Assembly (NCBI RefSeq): GCF_014698445.1
Contig: NZ_JACJSZ010000034.1
Coordinates: forward strand, 1 to 33,742
Reading direction: 5' to 3'
Origin: Microcystis elabens FACHB-917
GTDB lineage: Bacteria > Cyanobacteriota > Cyanobacteriia > PCC-6307 > Cyanobiaceae
DNA: 33,742 bases
Part shown: positions 1-7,703 of the stretch, one piece after another
Layout: each line of letters begins with the position of its first letter
Position numbering within the stretch: the first letter of the stretch is position 1
The notes under the pieces: generated by a model
Told to the model about the DNA's origin: nothing
Database searches by the model: none
What the model saw: the letters and a program-made list of their open reading frames with translations, nothing else
Made by a program: the position numbers and the translations under genes

Positions 1-129
1 ATGGGAACCAGGTGCTCCACGTCAGGAGGCTGGTTGCTCACCCCCATCGCCACGATCACCTGGTGGTCGCCGTCGACAACCGCCTGGCAGTTGTAGCCCT
101 GGATCCAGCCGTCCCCACCTTTGAGGATC
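1..129 (-). pseudogene. Transposase fragment, DDE type (IS1182-like), cut by IS66
   Basis: Read on the minus strand, this stretch gives an uninterrupted peptide containing GYNCQAVVDGDHQVIVA and then SNQPPDVEHLVP. That is the pattern around the second catalytic Asp in IS1182/IS5-like DDE transposases (GYNxQxxVDxxxQVIVA, from memory of the family). The frame continues off the left edge of the window, so the true extent is unknown. Upstream, the frame stops abruptly at 130, where the terminal repeat of the IS66 element begins, so at least the N-terminal part is missing here. The family name is a recognition from motif shape; another DDE family is possible. Confidence 0.6.
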
Positions 130-153
130 GTACCCGTTCAGAGGTCGGGATGC
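130..153 (+). repeat. IS66 terminal inverted repeat (transposase 3' side)
   Basis: It begins GTACCCGTTCAG and matches the reverse complement of 1998-2021 at 21 of 24 positions. It lies downstream of the transposase stop codon at 225-227. Confidence 0.8.
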
Positions 154-1060
154 CCCGGCGCAGGACTCCACGCCTGATGGCTCATCGCTGAGCGATCAAG
201 CAGCAATGTTTCGTGTCGCCGCATTCAGGGATCCGGCAGCAGGGATGGCATCACCCCACCGTGGTGATGGGCGATCCAGGCCTGTTCCAGGAACTGCCAG
301 ACATCGCGGCCCTGTTGCCTGAGGGTGGTGGTGACGGTGAGCAGGCGTGCCCTGCAGATGGCGCCGTTGGCTGATTGCACGCCCCGGCTGTTGCTTGGCA
401 ATTCGCTGACCTTGCGCTGGATGACGGCCGGCCGCAAGGCTCTCTCGGCAGCGTTGTTGGTGGGCTCGATTCCCTCAATGTCCAGGAAGGTCCACAACGC
501 ATCAGCCACCTTCAGGAGCTTCTGGCAGGTGCGCACCGTGCTGGCCCATGGCGTTCGATCGCCGCGCTGAACGCCCAGCTCCACCACCTGCTGGAGGGTG
601 GTCTCAAACGCCAGCCGGATCGGCTTGCACTCCTGTCGCAAGGCAAGCCAGTCGATCGTTCCGTCCTTGTAGCGGTGCCACTGCTCAAAGAGCTGTCGCT
701 GCAGCTCCAGCAGCTGGGCGCCGAACCCAGCGTTGGCATCGGAGCGCTCAGCGATGGCGGTGAGATCACGGATCAGATGGGCCACCCACAGCTGGCGCTG
801 CTGGCTGGGCAGGTGGTTGTAAGCCGAGAAGCGATCGCTCACCACGATCCCGCCAAAGCCGGGGCCCAGCAGTTCGGTGGCTGCTGCCGCTGAGCGGCTC
901 AGGCCCTGCAGAAACACCGTCACAACCGGAGACGTACACGCCCACAGCCAGCCGCGCCTGCCGGTGGTATGACGGCCCACCGCTGCGCGCAAGACTTCGT
1001 CTACGGCATTGCCGGTGGGTGCACCGGTTTCATCCACGTCAACCACCGGCTGCTGGCGCA

Positions 1061-1068
1061 AGGCCCGA
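1061..1068 (+). repeat. Target-site duplication, left, of miniature element copy 1
   Basis: AGGCCCGA, identical to 1223-1230 and directly abutting the element's terminal repeat. One copy is original transposase coding sequence (part of the codons for His-Arg-Ala-Leu). Confidence 0.9.
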
Positions 1069-1222
1069 CCTGATCAGCAACGAAGCTCCGCAGTGACAAT
1101 TTGCCGTCGTTCAGGGATGCCGACCAGTGCCGCATAAGGCCACAAAAGACAGCTTCCGCAGGACATCTGCCTTTATGCGTTCAAAAGCAATAACATGATG
1201 CGGAGCTTTGTTGCTGATCAGG
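1069..1222 (+). mobile_element. Miniature inverted-repeat element, copy 1 (154 bp)
   Basis: Both ends start, reading inward, with CCTGATCAGCAAC and match over 24 bp with one mismatch (G versus A at position 14). It is flanked by the perfect 8-bp repeat AGGCCCGA. There is no open frame inside and the sequence is much less GC-rich than its surroundings. It matches the reverse complement of 32227-32380 at 147 of 154 positions by my hand alignment. Removing 162 bp (element plus one duplication) joins the IS66 transposase in frame (HRA-LRQQPVVDVDETG). The family of the transposase that moves it is unknown. Its ends do not resemble the GTACCCG ends of the host IS66 element. Confidence 0.88.
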
Positions 1223-1230
1223 AGGCCCGA
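1223..1230 (+). repeat. Target-site duplication, right, of miniature element copy 1
   Basis: AGGCCCGA, the exact partner of 1061-1068. Confidence 0.9.
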
Positions 1231-1997
1231 TGGGCTGCTGTGGTGGGCTGCTCCAGCGCTGCACTCACCCGCTGGAGGCTCCTGACGATCGACGCTCGCG
1301 ACAGCATGACCCCCAGCACCTGCTGCAGCAGCGCCTGACTCCTGCTGATGCTCAGGGGGAAGGCAGCCCCCATCAACGCGATCAAGGAACTGAGCCTTGG
1401 GCCGTAGCGGCTCACGTCCACAGCCGCCGGCAACGGGGCGCAGGTGCTGGTGGAGCAGCAGGGGCAGACCAGGCGATGCAACCGATGCTCGATCACCAGC
1501 GGTGTGATCGGCGGGATCTTGATCAGCTGATGGCGCAACGGATCTGGATCCTCTCCCGCAAGCAACGAGCCGCAACGGCGGCAGGCATCGAGGTGGTGGT
1601 CCACCACCTCATCCACCCGCTCGATCGGCAGCAGCTCCGGCCCTGCGCCGGGATGGCCCGGCTGACCGCCGCGCTCCGGCCACTGCCCTTACGCCGCTCC
1701 GGTGGCTTAAATCCCGGGCCATCGCTGGAGGGTGGTTAGGAGGAGTTGCGCGAGCTGCGGCCGATCCGCTCCCGCAGGCTGGCCAGCTCGGTGGCCAGGG
1801 CGGTGAGCTGGCTGCGGAGCTCATCGTTTTCCTGCTGCTGGGCCAGGATGAAGGCTCGGACGGCAACAGGTGTGGCCAGCCAATCCGCTTCTGGAATCCC
1901 GGCAGGAGGGCTGCTCATCACAGGCGGTCTCTGCCTGAGATGCAACCGGGAATCAAGCTGTCGTCAAGGGTTCAGCAGGGCTGAAGTTCGAGATGAG

Positions 1998-2021
1998 CCG
2001 TCCCGACCCCTGAACGGGTAC
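1998..2021 (-). repeat. IS66 terminal inverted repeat (transposase 5' side)
   Basis: Read on the minus strand it starts GTACCCGTTCAGGGG. It matches 130-153 and the first bases of the second copy at 33608. The boundary is sharp because ppk2 coding sequence begins in frame directly after it. Confidence 0.8.
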
Positions 2022-2479
2022 CGGAGATGCTTGCCAGAGAGACCCTTCCAGCCGATCGCATCTCCAAAGATATCTGGAAAGATCGTTTTCGCGACATCAG
2101 AAACTACGAACGCTATCTCCATAACAATGGCATCGTCGTTCGCAAGTTTTTCCTAAACGTTTCCAAGAATGAGCAGAAGAAGCGCTTTCTCGAACGCCTC
2201 GATAACCCAGACAAGAACTGGAAGTTCTCCGCTAACGACATCAAGGAGCGGACGTTCTGGGACGATTACATGAATGCCTGCGAGGACATGATCCGCCATA
2301 CCTCCACCAAGGAAGTCCCCTGGTATGTGGTGCCAGCGGACAACAAGTGGTTCACCCGCATCGCCGTGGCGGCCGCCATCACCGGAACCCTGGATTCCCT
2401 GAACCTGCGTTATCCCGAGGTGAGGGCGGAAGCCCGCGCCCAACTGGATGCGGCCCGTGCCGTGCTCGAGAACGACTGA
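2022..2479 (+). pseudogene. ppk2: Polyphosphate kinase 2 (PPK2) C-terminal fragment
   Basis: PPK2 enzymes transfer phosphate between polyphosphate and nucleotides. The remaining 150-odd residues match the C-terminal half of the family: PEMLARE at the junction, SKDIWKDRF, ERYLHNNGIVV, KFFLNVSKNEQKKRFLERL, DNPDKNWKFS and PWYVVPADNKWFTR. The N-terminal half, with the Walker A loop (GxDxxGKxG) and the WYNR segment that bind the nucleotide, is missing because the IS66 end lies at 2021. An ATG at 2027 allows a 150-residue product, but without the Walker loop it should not be a kinase. Base composition is visibly lower in GC than trpC or lpd next door, suggesting a different origin or weaker selection. 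It converges on trpC, with 23 bases between the stops. Confidence 0.85.
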
Positions 2480-2502
2480 TCCGTGCCCGGCCCCCTCGGG
2501 TC

Positions 2503-3387
2503 TCAGCCTCCGATCAGGGTCTCCAGGGCCGCCGTGACGTCGTCCTGGCGCATCAGGGCTTCCCCCACCAGCACCGCATCGGCGCCGGCGCCGACGGCAC
2601 GATCCAGGTCCTGGCGGCTGAACAGGCCCGATTCGCTCACCAGCAGGGCACCGCGGGCACGCACCTGCTGGCCGAAGGCAGCCATCAGTTGTTCGGTGGT
2701 GGCGAGATCCACCGTGAAGCTGGCCAGATCACGGTTGTTGATGCCGATCAGGGTCACACCTTCCAGTTGCAGCACCCGCTCCATCTCCGCCGCGTCGTGC
2801 ACCTCCACCAGCACCGCCAGCCCCAGGCCCCGGGCCACCTTGAGCAGGTAGGCCAGATCCTGGTCGGTGAGGATTGCCGCGATCAGCAGGGCGGCGTCGG
2901 CCCCGGCCGCCCGGGCCTGGAACAGCTGGTAGGGGGTGAGGATGAAGTCCTTGCAGAGCAGGGGCAGCTCCACCGCCTCCCGCACCGCCACCAGCATCTC
3001 GAAGCTCCCCTGGAAGAAGCGTTTGTCCGTCAGCACCGACAGACAGCTGGCGCCACCGTCCCGGTAGCCCCGGGCGATGGCGACGGGATCGAAATCCTCC
3101 CGGATCACCCCCTTGCTGGGGCTGGCCTTCTTGATCTCGGCGATCACGGCCGGTTTGCGGCAGCTGGCCCGCAGGGCCGCCAGAAATTCCCGGGTGGGGG
3201 GCAGGTCGGCCACCTGCTGCTTGAGGGACTCCAGGCTCACCCGTTCCCGGGCGGCCGTCACTTCCCGGTCCTTCTCCCAGACGATCTCCTCGAGGATGTG
3301 GCGGGGGCTCTCCTCGGGATGGGGAGTGCCGAACTCCAGGTGGGCCACCCGCACCGAGGGGTTGGGGGGCCGGCGACGGATCTCCAT
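2503..3387 (-). CDS. trpC: Indole-3-glycerol-phosphate synthase
   Basis: This enzyme catalyses the ring-closing step of tryptophan synthesis, converting CdRP to indole-3-glycerol phosphate in the cytosol. The sequence is a complete (beta/alpha)8 barrel with the family signatures [11 protein letters not shown] (catalytic Lys), [20 protein letters not shown] and [11 protein letters not shown] (phosphate-binding end). It carries the N-terminal extension seen in cyanobacterial TrpC, starting [11 protein letters not shown] chose the ATG at 3387 (294 residues) because it gives that conserved start and lies one base after the lpd stop. A GTG at 3396 would add three residues and overlap lpd by eight bases. 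It is probably cotranscribed with lpd upstream. Confidence 0.96.
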   Translation of the reverse strand: MEIRRRPPNPSVRVAHLEFGTPHPEESPRHILEEIVWEKDREVTAARERVSLESLKQQVADLPPTREFLAALRASCRKPAVIAEIKKASPSKGVIREDFDPVAIARGYRDGGASCLSVLTDKRFFQGSFEMLVAVREAVELPLLCKDFILTPYQLFQARAAGADAALLIAAILTDQDLAYLLKVARGLGLAVLVEVHDAAEMERVLQLEGVTLIGINNRDLASFTVDLATTEQLMAAFGQQVRARGALLVSESGLFSRQDLDRAVGAGADAVLVGEALMRQDDVTAALETLIGG

Positions 3388-3388
3388 C

Positions 3389-4888
3389 TCAGGCACCCAC
3401 GGCCGTGGCCAGGCTGGCGGCGGCCTGCTTGTAGGCCACTTCCACCACCTCGGAGAGCGTGGGGTGGGTGTGCACTTCGCTGGCCAGCTGCCGCACCCCC
3501 TGGCGCCGGGCCACCGCGTTGGCGATCTCCTGGATCAGGTCGGCCGCGTGCAGCCCATAGATGTGGGCCCCCAGCACTTCGCCGGTGTCCTTGCGGAACA
3601 GCAGCTTCAGCAGGCCGTCGCTCTCCAGTTCGGCCAGGGCCTTGGAGTTGGCCTTGAAGTAGCTGCGCACGGCTCCCAGCTGGAAGCCCTCCGTCTCGGC
3701 CAGCTCCTTGGCGTCCGCCTCCGACAGTCCCACCGAGCTGATCTCCGGATGGGTGAAGGTGGCCGCAGGGATCGAGCGGTAATCGATGCGGCGGGCGTGG
3801 CCGAGGATGTTCTCGATGGCGATCGCGCCCTGGGCGGCGGCGGTGTGGGCCAGCATCATCTTTCCGGTCACGTCACCGACGGCCCACAGGTGGGGTACCG
3901 GCATCCCGTTCGCCAGCACCCGCAGGCCGTCGTCGACGGGGATGAAGCCCCGGTTGGTCTCCACCCCCACGCTCGCCAGGTTGAGGTCGCGGCTCACCGG
4001 CACTCGGCCGGTGGCCACCAGCACCGCATCCACCTCCAGGGTCTCCACCGGCTCGCGGGTGGCCATGTCCACCAGTTCGATCCTCACCGGGCAGCCGGGC
4101 GTGATCCTGCTGGCGAGCACGCCGGAGCGGGCGTCGATGTCCCGGCCGTCGATCAGATGGCGGGCGGCGATCTTGGCGATGTCCGGATCGAAGGTGGGCA
4201 TCACCCGGTCGAGGGCTTCGATCATCGTGACCTCGCAGCCCAGGGCCGTGTACACATCGGCGAACTCCAGGCCGATGTAGCCGCTGCCGATGATCGTGAT
4301 CCAGCGGGGCAGCCATTCGAGGTTGATGGCCTCGTCGCTGGTGAACACGGTGCGGCCGTCGGTCTCGATGCCGGGCGGCACGAAGGGATCGGAGCCGGTG
4401 GCGATGATCACCTCACGGGCGGCATAGACCCGCTCGACGCCGCTGGCCTCGCGCACCGCCACCCGCTGGGGGCCGTCGAGGCGGCCCTTGCCCCGCAGGA
4501 TCGTGGTGCCGGCGCGCTCCAGCGTTTTTGTCAGGTTGGTGCGGATCGTGGCCACCAGCTGGGCGGCATGGTCGGCGATCTTCTGGCGCTCGAAGCGCAC
4601 CGGCGCCGCGTGGATGCCGAAGCCCCTGAGGTGTTCGGCGTCGGCGAGCTCCCGCACCCGGCCGCTCGCGGCCAGCAGGGCCTTGGAGGGGACGCAGCCC
4701 CGGTTGACGCAGGTGCCGCCCATGTCGCGGGATTCCGCGATCGCCACCTTCAGGCCGTGCTCGGCGCCGTGCTTGGCCGCATCGAAACCGCCATACCCGG
4801 CCCCGATGACGATCACGTCGAAATCGAACCCGGTGGGAGGGGAGGCGGTTGCTGCGGTCACCGGACGGGGCTGCATGGGTTGGGGCAT
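3389..4888 (-). CDS. lpdA: Dihydrolipoyl dehydrogenase (E3)
   Basis: This flavoprotein reoxidises the dihydrolipoyl groups of pyruvate dehydrogenase and the glycine cleavage system, passing electrons to NAD+. The 499 residues show, in order, an FAD-binding Rossmann loop ([15 protein letters not shown]), the redox-active disulfide ([15 protein letters not shown]), a second NAD-binding fold ([19 protein letters not shown]), the FAD-contact motif ([17 protein letters not shown]) and the C-terminal His-Glu catalytic motif ([14 protein letters not shown]). An extension of about 22 residues precedes the first strand and may be shorter in the real protein. The gene is followed at once by trpC and preceded by the methyltransferase nine bases away, so the three look like one operon. 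Confidence 0.96.
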   Translation of the reverse strand: MPQPMQPRPVTAATASPPTGFDFDVIVIGAGYGGFDAAKHGAEHGLKVAIAESRDMGGTCVNRGCVPSKALLAASGRVRELADAEHLRGFGIHAAPVRFERQKIADHAAQLVATIRTNLTKTLERAGTTILRGKGRLDGPQRVAVREASGVERVYAAREVIIATGSDPFVPPGIETDGRTVFTSDEAINLEWLPRWITIIGSGYIGLEFADVYTALGCEVTMIEALDRVMPTFDPDIAKIAARHLIDGRDIDARSGVLASRITPGCPVRIELVDMATREPVETLEVDAVLVATGRVPVSRDLNLASVGVETNRGFIPVDDGLRVLANGMPVPHLWAVGDVTGKMMLAHTAAAQGAIAIENILGHARRIDYRSIPAATFTHPEISSVGLSEADAKELAETEGFQLGAVRSYFKANSKALAELESDGLLKLLFRKDTGEVLGAHIYGLHAADLIQEIANAVARRQGVRQLASEVHTHPTLSEVVEVAYKQAAASLATAVGA

Positions 4889-4897
4889 TCTCCCCTG

Positions 4898-5668
4898 TCA
4901 GGCCCCGGGCCGGCCGTGGGCCTGGCGGGGGCGCTCCAGCAGCAGCAAGGCGGCCGCGGCCGCCACATTCAGCGATTCCACCGCTGGACTGTGGGGGATC
5001 GTCACCCGCCGGTCGGCCAGGCGGGCCAGCTCCGGAGCCAGCCCCGCCCCCTCGTTGCCCAGCAGCAGGGCCGTGGGGCGGCACCAGTCCAGCGCCCAGT
5101 AGGGCTGGGCGGCAGCGGCCGCCTCGGGGACCACCGCCGCCACCACCTGCACACCCCGCTCCCGGGCCGCCGCCAGGCGGGCGGGCAGGTCGGCGGGCGC
5201 CATCCGCTCGATCGGCAGGGCCAGGGCGGCGCCGCTGGAGGCGCGCAGGACCTTGGGCTGCAGCGGATCGGCCCCCTCCGCCAGCCACACCTGCTCCACC
5301 CCGGCCGCCAGCGCCGTGCGCAGCAGGGTGCCCAGGTTGCCAGGATCCTGGAGCCGGTCGAGGACCAGCAGGAAATCCGGGGGCCCCGTCGGCAGGGCGG
5401 GCAGGTCGGCGGCCTCCAGAGTGAGCAGCACCCCATCGGGATGGGCGGTGGTGGCGGCGGCGGCCAGAACCTCGGGACTGGCGATCCGCAGCCGGCCCGC
5501 ATCCGGCAGCCGTTCGACCAGGGCGCCATGGCGGGCCAGCCAGTCGGTGGTGGCGAGCATCTGAACGGGCCGCAGACCGAGGGCGAGGGCCTCCTGCAAC
5601 AGGTGGGTCCCCTCCAGCAGGATCAGGCCCTGCTCCCTGCGGCCGCTGGGCCGGTGCAGGCGCCGCAA
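4898..5668 (-). CDS. SpoU/TrmH-family RNA 2'-O-methyltransferase
   Basis: SPOUT enzymes methylate ribose 2'-OH groups of tRNA or rRNA with SAM, using a trefoil knot. The knot motifs are present: LVLDRLQDPGNLGTLLRTA (motif 1), ALLLGNEGAGL (motif 2) and ITIPH-like VTIPHSPAVESLNVAAAAALLL (motif 3, interrupted here as VTIPHSP plus ESLNVAAA). The N-terminal substrate-binding domain starts GLILLEGTHLLQEAL. The start is a problem. The first usual start codon in frame is the TTG at 5666-5668, but the open frame upstream encodes IRSVRNPLVQALRRLH, which belongs to the family's N-terminus. No ATG, GTG or other TTG lies there; only CTG codons (5720-5722, 5678-5680) are available. The exact RNA target cannot be read from sequence. 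Confidence 0.88.
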   Translation of the reverse strand: MRRLHRPSGRREQGLILLEGTHLLQEALALGLRPVQMLATTDWLARHGALVERLPDAGRLRIASPEVLAAAATTAHPDGVLLTLEAADLPALPTGPPDFLLVLDRLQDPGNLGTLLRTALAAGVEQVWLAEGADPLQPKVLRASSGAALALPIERMAPADLPARLAAARERGVQVVAAVVPEAAAAAQPYWALDWCRPTALLLGNEGAGLAPELARLADRRVTIPHSPAVESLNVAAAAALLLLERPRQAHGRPGA

Positions 5669-5754
5669 CGCCTGGACCAGAGGATTGCGGACGCTGCGGA
5701 TGGGCTCGCTGTCCGGCGACAGACCGCGGTGGTCAGGAGAGCAACCCGGGGACG

Positions 5755-6003
5755 TCAGATGGTCTTGCGGCGCCGGAGCTTGAGGTGCTCGTGGATGACG
5801 AGGTCGTCGTCGCTGAGGTCGAGCCCCTTGAAGGCTGCCACCTCGCCGCGGATGCCCTCGGCCTTGAGGTTGGCCACCAGGCGATCGATGACGATGTCCT
5901 CCACCTTGTTCTGGTCGTAGGCGTCCGGCGTGAGACGCTCCAGAAATCTGCCGATGTTCGCGGCGACGACATCGGAAGCGTTGGTGATCTTGAGAACAAT
6001 CAT
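5755..6003 (-). CDS. Small conserved protein of unknown function (82 aa)
   Basis: Starts MIVLKITNASDVVAANIG and ends KLRRRKTI; acidic in the middle and basic at the end, with no signal peptide and no membrane segment. From memory it resembles a short protein kept in many cyanobacteria, but I cannot name the family or a function. The ATG at 6003 is preferred over an upstream in-frame start at 6054, because that longer frame would read into the tRNA-Leu gene. The gene lies just downstream of tRNA-Leu(CAG) on the same strand and ends about 30-90 bases before the methyltransferase, so they may share a transcript. Confidence 0.8.
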   Translation of the reverse strand: MIVLKITNASDVVAANIGRFLERLTPDAYDQNKVEDIVIDRLVANLKAEGIRGEVAAFKGLDLSDDDLVIHEHLKLRRRKTI

Positions 6004-6013
6004 AAAAAAATCA

Positions 6014-6097
6014 TGCGGATGGGGAGACTTGAACTCCCACGACATTGCTGCCACTAGTACCTGAAACTAGCGCGTCTACCAATTCCGCCACATCCGC
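6014..6097 (-). tRNA. tRNA-Leu (anticodon CAG)
   Basis: On the minus strand the acceptor arm GCGGATG pairs with CATCCGC, followed by discriminator A. The D-arm has GAATTGGTAGAC. The anticodon stem is CTAGT/ACTAG around loop TTCAGGT, giving CAG. A long variable arm typical of leucine tRNAs follows, then GGGAGTTCAAGTCTCCC as the T-arm. CCA is not encoded. It reads CUG, which is the dominant leucine codon of the genes here. Confidence 0.95.
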
Positions 6098-6275
6098 GGG
6101 CGTGTAGCCGCCACGTAGACCGCGGCGCTGAACGGAGCATAAATCATCACCGGCGGCCCGCCGCCTCCGGACGACGGCGGCCCGTGACGGGCAAGACAGT
6201 TTGAGCGGCGACCCCTAGACGACGGGATCATTCGTTGTCAAGATGCCTCCGAAATTGATACCGGGACTCCTGTCC

Positions 6276-7583
6276 ATGACCGTATCCCCCATGCCTGTCA
6301 AGGCCATCGCCGGCACCAGGCTGGAGATCAGTGGTGGGCGGCGTCTGGACGGGGAGCTGAGGGTCAGCGGGGCCAAGAATTCGGCCCTGGTGCTGATGGC
6401 CGCCTGCCTGCTCACCGAGGACGGACTGCGGCTCAGCAACGTGCCTCCCCTGACCGACATCACGGCCATGGGGGAGATCCTCTCCGCCCTCGGGGTGAGG
6501 GTGCAGCGCGGCGGCGACGCGATCGTGCTCCACGGCGACCACATCACCACCGCAGCCCCGCCCTATGAGCTGGTCAACAGCCTGCGGGCCAGCTTCTTCT
6601 GCATCGGCCCGCTGCTGGCCCGCATGGGCATGGCCCAGGTACCCCTGCCCGGCGGCTGCCAGATCGGCACCCGGCCGGTGGTGGAGCACGTCAAGGGACT
6701 CAAGGCCCTCGGCGCCCAGGTCACCATCGAGCATGGCGTGGTCACCGCCGTTGTTCCTGGCCGCCAGCGTCGCCTCACCGGCGGCCACATCCACCTCGAC
6801 TGCCCCAGCGTCGGCGCCACTGAGACCCTGATGATGGCGGCGGCCCTCGCCGATGGCGAAACGGTCATCGACAACGCCGCCCAGGAGCCGGAGGTGATCG
6901 ACCTGGCCCGGCTGCTGCTGGCCATGGGGGCCAAGGTGCGCGGCGCCGGCACCCCCACGATCACGATCGTCGGTGTGGAGCGGCTCCATGGCGCCGACTA
7001 CGCCGTCATCCCCGACCGCATCGAGGCCGGCACGTTCCTGCTGGCCGGCGCCATCACCCGCTCCCGGCTGCGGGTGTTCCCAGCCCTGCCCGAGCACCTC
7101 GGTGCCGTGATCACCAAGCTCGAGGAGGCGGGCTGCCGCATCGAAGCCGATGACCAGAGCCTGATCCTCACGGCCGACAAGGTGCGGGCGGTGGACCTGC
7201 GCACCCAGCCCTTCCCCGGCTTCCCCACCGACCTGCAGGCCCCCTTCATGGCCCTGCTGGCCACCGCCGAGGGCACCAGCATGGTGGTGGAGAACATCTT
7301 CGAGAACCGTCTCCAGCACGTGGCCGAGTTGCAGCGCATGGGCGCCTCGATCCGCATGCAGGGCAACACCGCCTGCGTGGAGGGGGTGGCCCGGCTCAGC
7401 GGCGCCCCCGTCCACGGCACCGACCTGCGCGCCTCCGCCGCCATGGTGCTGGCGGGCCTCGCCGCCGAAGGCATCACCACCGTGCGGGGCCTGGAGTACC
7501 TCGACCGGGGCTACGCCGATCTGGAGGGCAAGCTCAACGCCGCCGGCGCCTCGATCCGCAGGCTGCCCACCACCGCCGCCTAG
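6276..7583 (+). CDS. murA: UDP-N-acetylglucosamine 1-carboxyvinyltransferase
   Basis: MurA carries out the first committed step of peptidoglycan synthesis, adding enolpyruvate from PEP to UDP-GlcNAc in the cytosol. Signatures visible: [13 protein letters not shown] (the substrate-binding Lys-Asn), [29 protein letters not shown] with the catalytic Cys that fosfomycin modifies, [10 protein letters not shown] and [12 protein letters not shown]. From the ATG at 6276 the protein is 435 residues, close to the family norm. In-frame alternatives are the ATGs at 6243 and 6291; the sequence before the first beta strand gives no clear choice. It is the only murA in the window and lies between two leucine tRNA genes of opposite orientation. 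Confidence 0.96.
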   Translation: MTVSPMPVKAIAGTRLEISGGRRLDGELRVSGAKNSALVLMAACLLTEDGLRLSNVPPLTDITAMGEILSALGVRVQRGGDAIVLHGDHITTAAPPYELVNSLRASFFCIGPLLARMGMAQVPLPGGCQIGTRPVVEHVKGLKALGAQVTIEHGVVTAVVPGRQRRLTGGHIHLDCPSVGATETLMMAAALADGETVIDNAAQEPEVIDLARLLLAMGAKVRGAGTPTITIVGVERLHGADYAVIPDRIEAGTFLLAGAITRSRLRVFPALPEHLGAVITKLEEAGCRIEADDQSLILTADKVRAVDLRTQPFPGFPTDLQAPFMALLATAEGTSMVVENIFENRLQHVAELQRMGASIRMQGNTACVEGVARLSGAPVHGTDLRASAAMVLAGLAAEGITTVRGLEYLDRGYADLEGKLNAAGASIRRLPTTAA

Positions 7584-7595
7584 AGTCCGCCTTGC

Positions 7596-7677
7596 GGGAG
7601 CGTGCCGGAATTGGTAGACGGACTCGACTCAAAATCGAGCGCCTTCGGGCATGTGGGTTCGAGTCCCACCGCTCCCA
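7596..7677 (+). tRNA. tRNA-Leu (anticodon CAA)
   Basis: Acceptor GGGAGCG pairs with CGCTCCC, then discriminator A. The D-arm has GGAATTGGTAGAC. The anticodon stem CTCGA/TCGAG surrounds loop CTCAAAA, giving CAA, which reads UUG. The variable arm is GCGCCTTCGGGCAT, and the T-arm GTGGGTTCGAGTCCCAC is standard. It begins 12 bases after the murA stop and ends just before argD. Confidence 0.95.
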
Positions 7678-7703
7678 TCCAGCCGGAACCCATCGCCCCG
7701 GTG

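Larger units (their letters stand above)
225..1918 (-). pseudogene. IS66 transposase, inactivated by three lesions
   Basis: The first Met (1918) opens MSSPPAGIPEADW, followed by a coiled-coil leucine-zipper-like segment and RIGRSSRNSS, the usual IS66 N-terminus. Lesion 1 is a TAA at 1736-1738 where the family has Lys (NSS-K-PPSSD). Lesion 2 is a one-base deletion near 1674-1676, inside the GSGRKRGGQPGHPG segment. Lesion 3 is the miniature element at 1069-1222. Between the lesions a Cys-rich zinc-binding region (CRRCG and CPCC, about 1440-1590) and the catalytic core remain readable: DVDETG, the SDRFSAYN Asp, and EPTNNAAERALRP with the catalytic Glu. Correcting all three lesions gives exactly 511 codons (510 residues), so the ancestor was intact. 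The protein cannot be made now. Confidence 0.88.
130..2021 (-). mobile_element. IS66-family insertion sequence, single-ORF type, decayed
   Basis: A 1892-bp element with imperfect terminal inverted repeats of about 24 bp. The 130 end reads GTACCCGTTCAG and the 2021 end, read on the minus strand, reads GTACCCGTTCAG; three mismatches follow in the next 12 bases. It holds one transposase gene of the tnpC type and no tnpA/tnpB, like the smaller ISBst12-type IS66 relatives. Removing the nested 162 bp (miniature element plus one duplication) gives about 1730 bp, a normal size for that type. IS66 elements usually make 8-bp target duplications, but the flanks (TGAGGATC left, CGGAGATG right) do not match and belong to two different genes. 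This points to a deletion or recombination at the element after it inserted. A second copy starts at 33608. Confidence 0.85.

Noticed and set aside
3077-5920. A 947-codon open frame on the plus strand
   Set aside because: It is antisense to trpC, lpd and the methyltransferase, which carry clear motifs. Its product is Gly/His/Arg-rich, typical of the shadow of high-GC genes.
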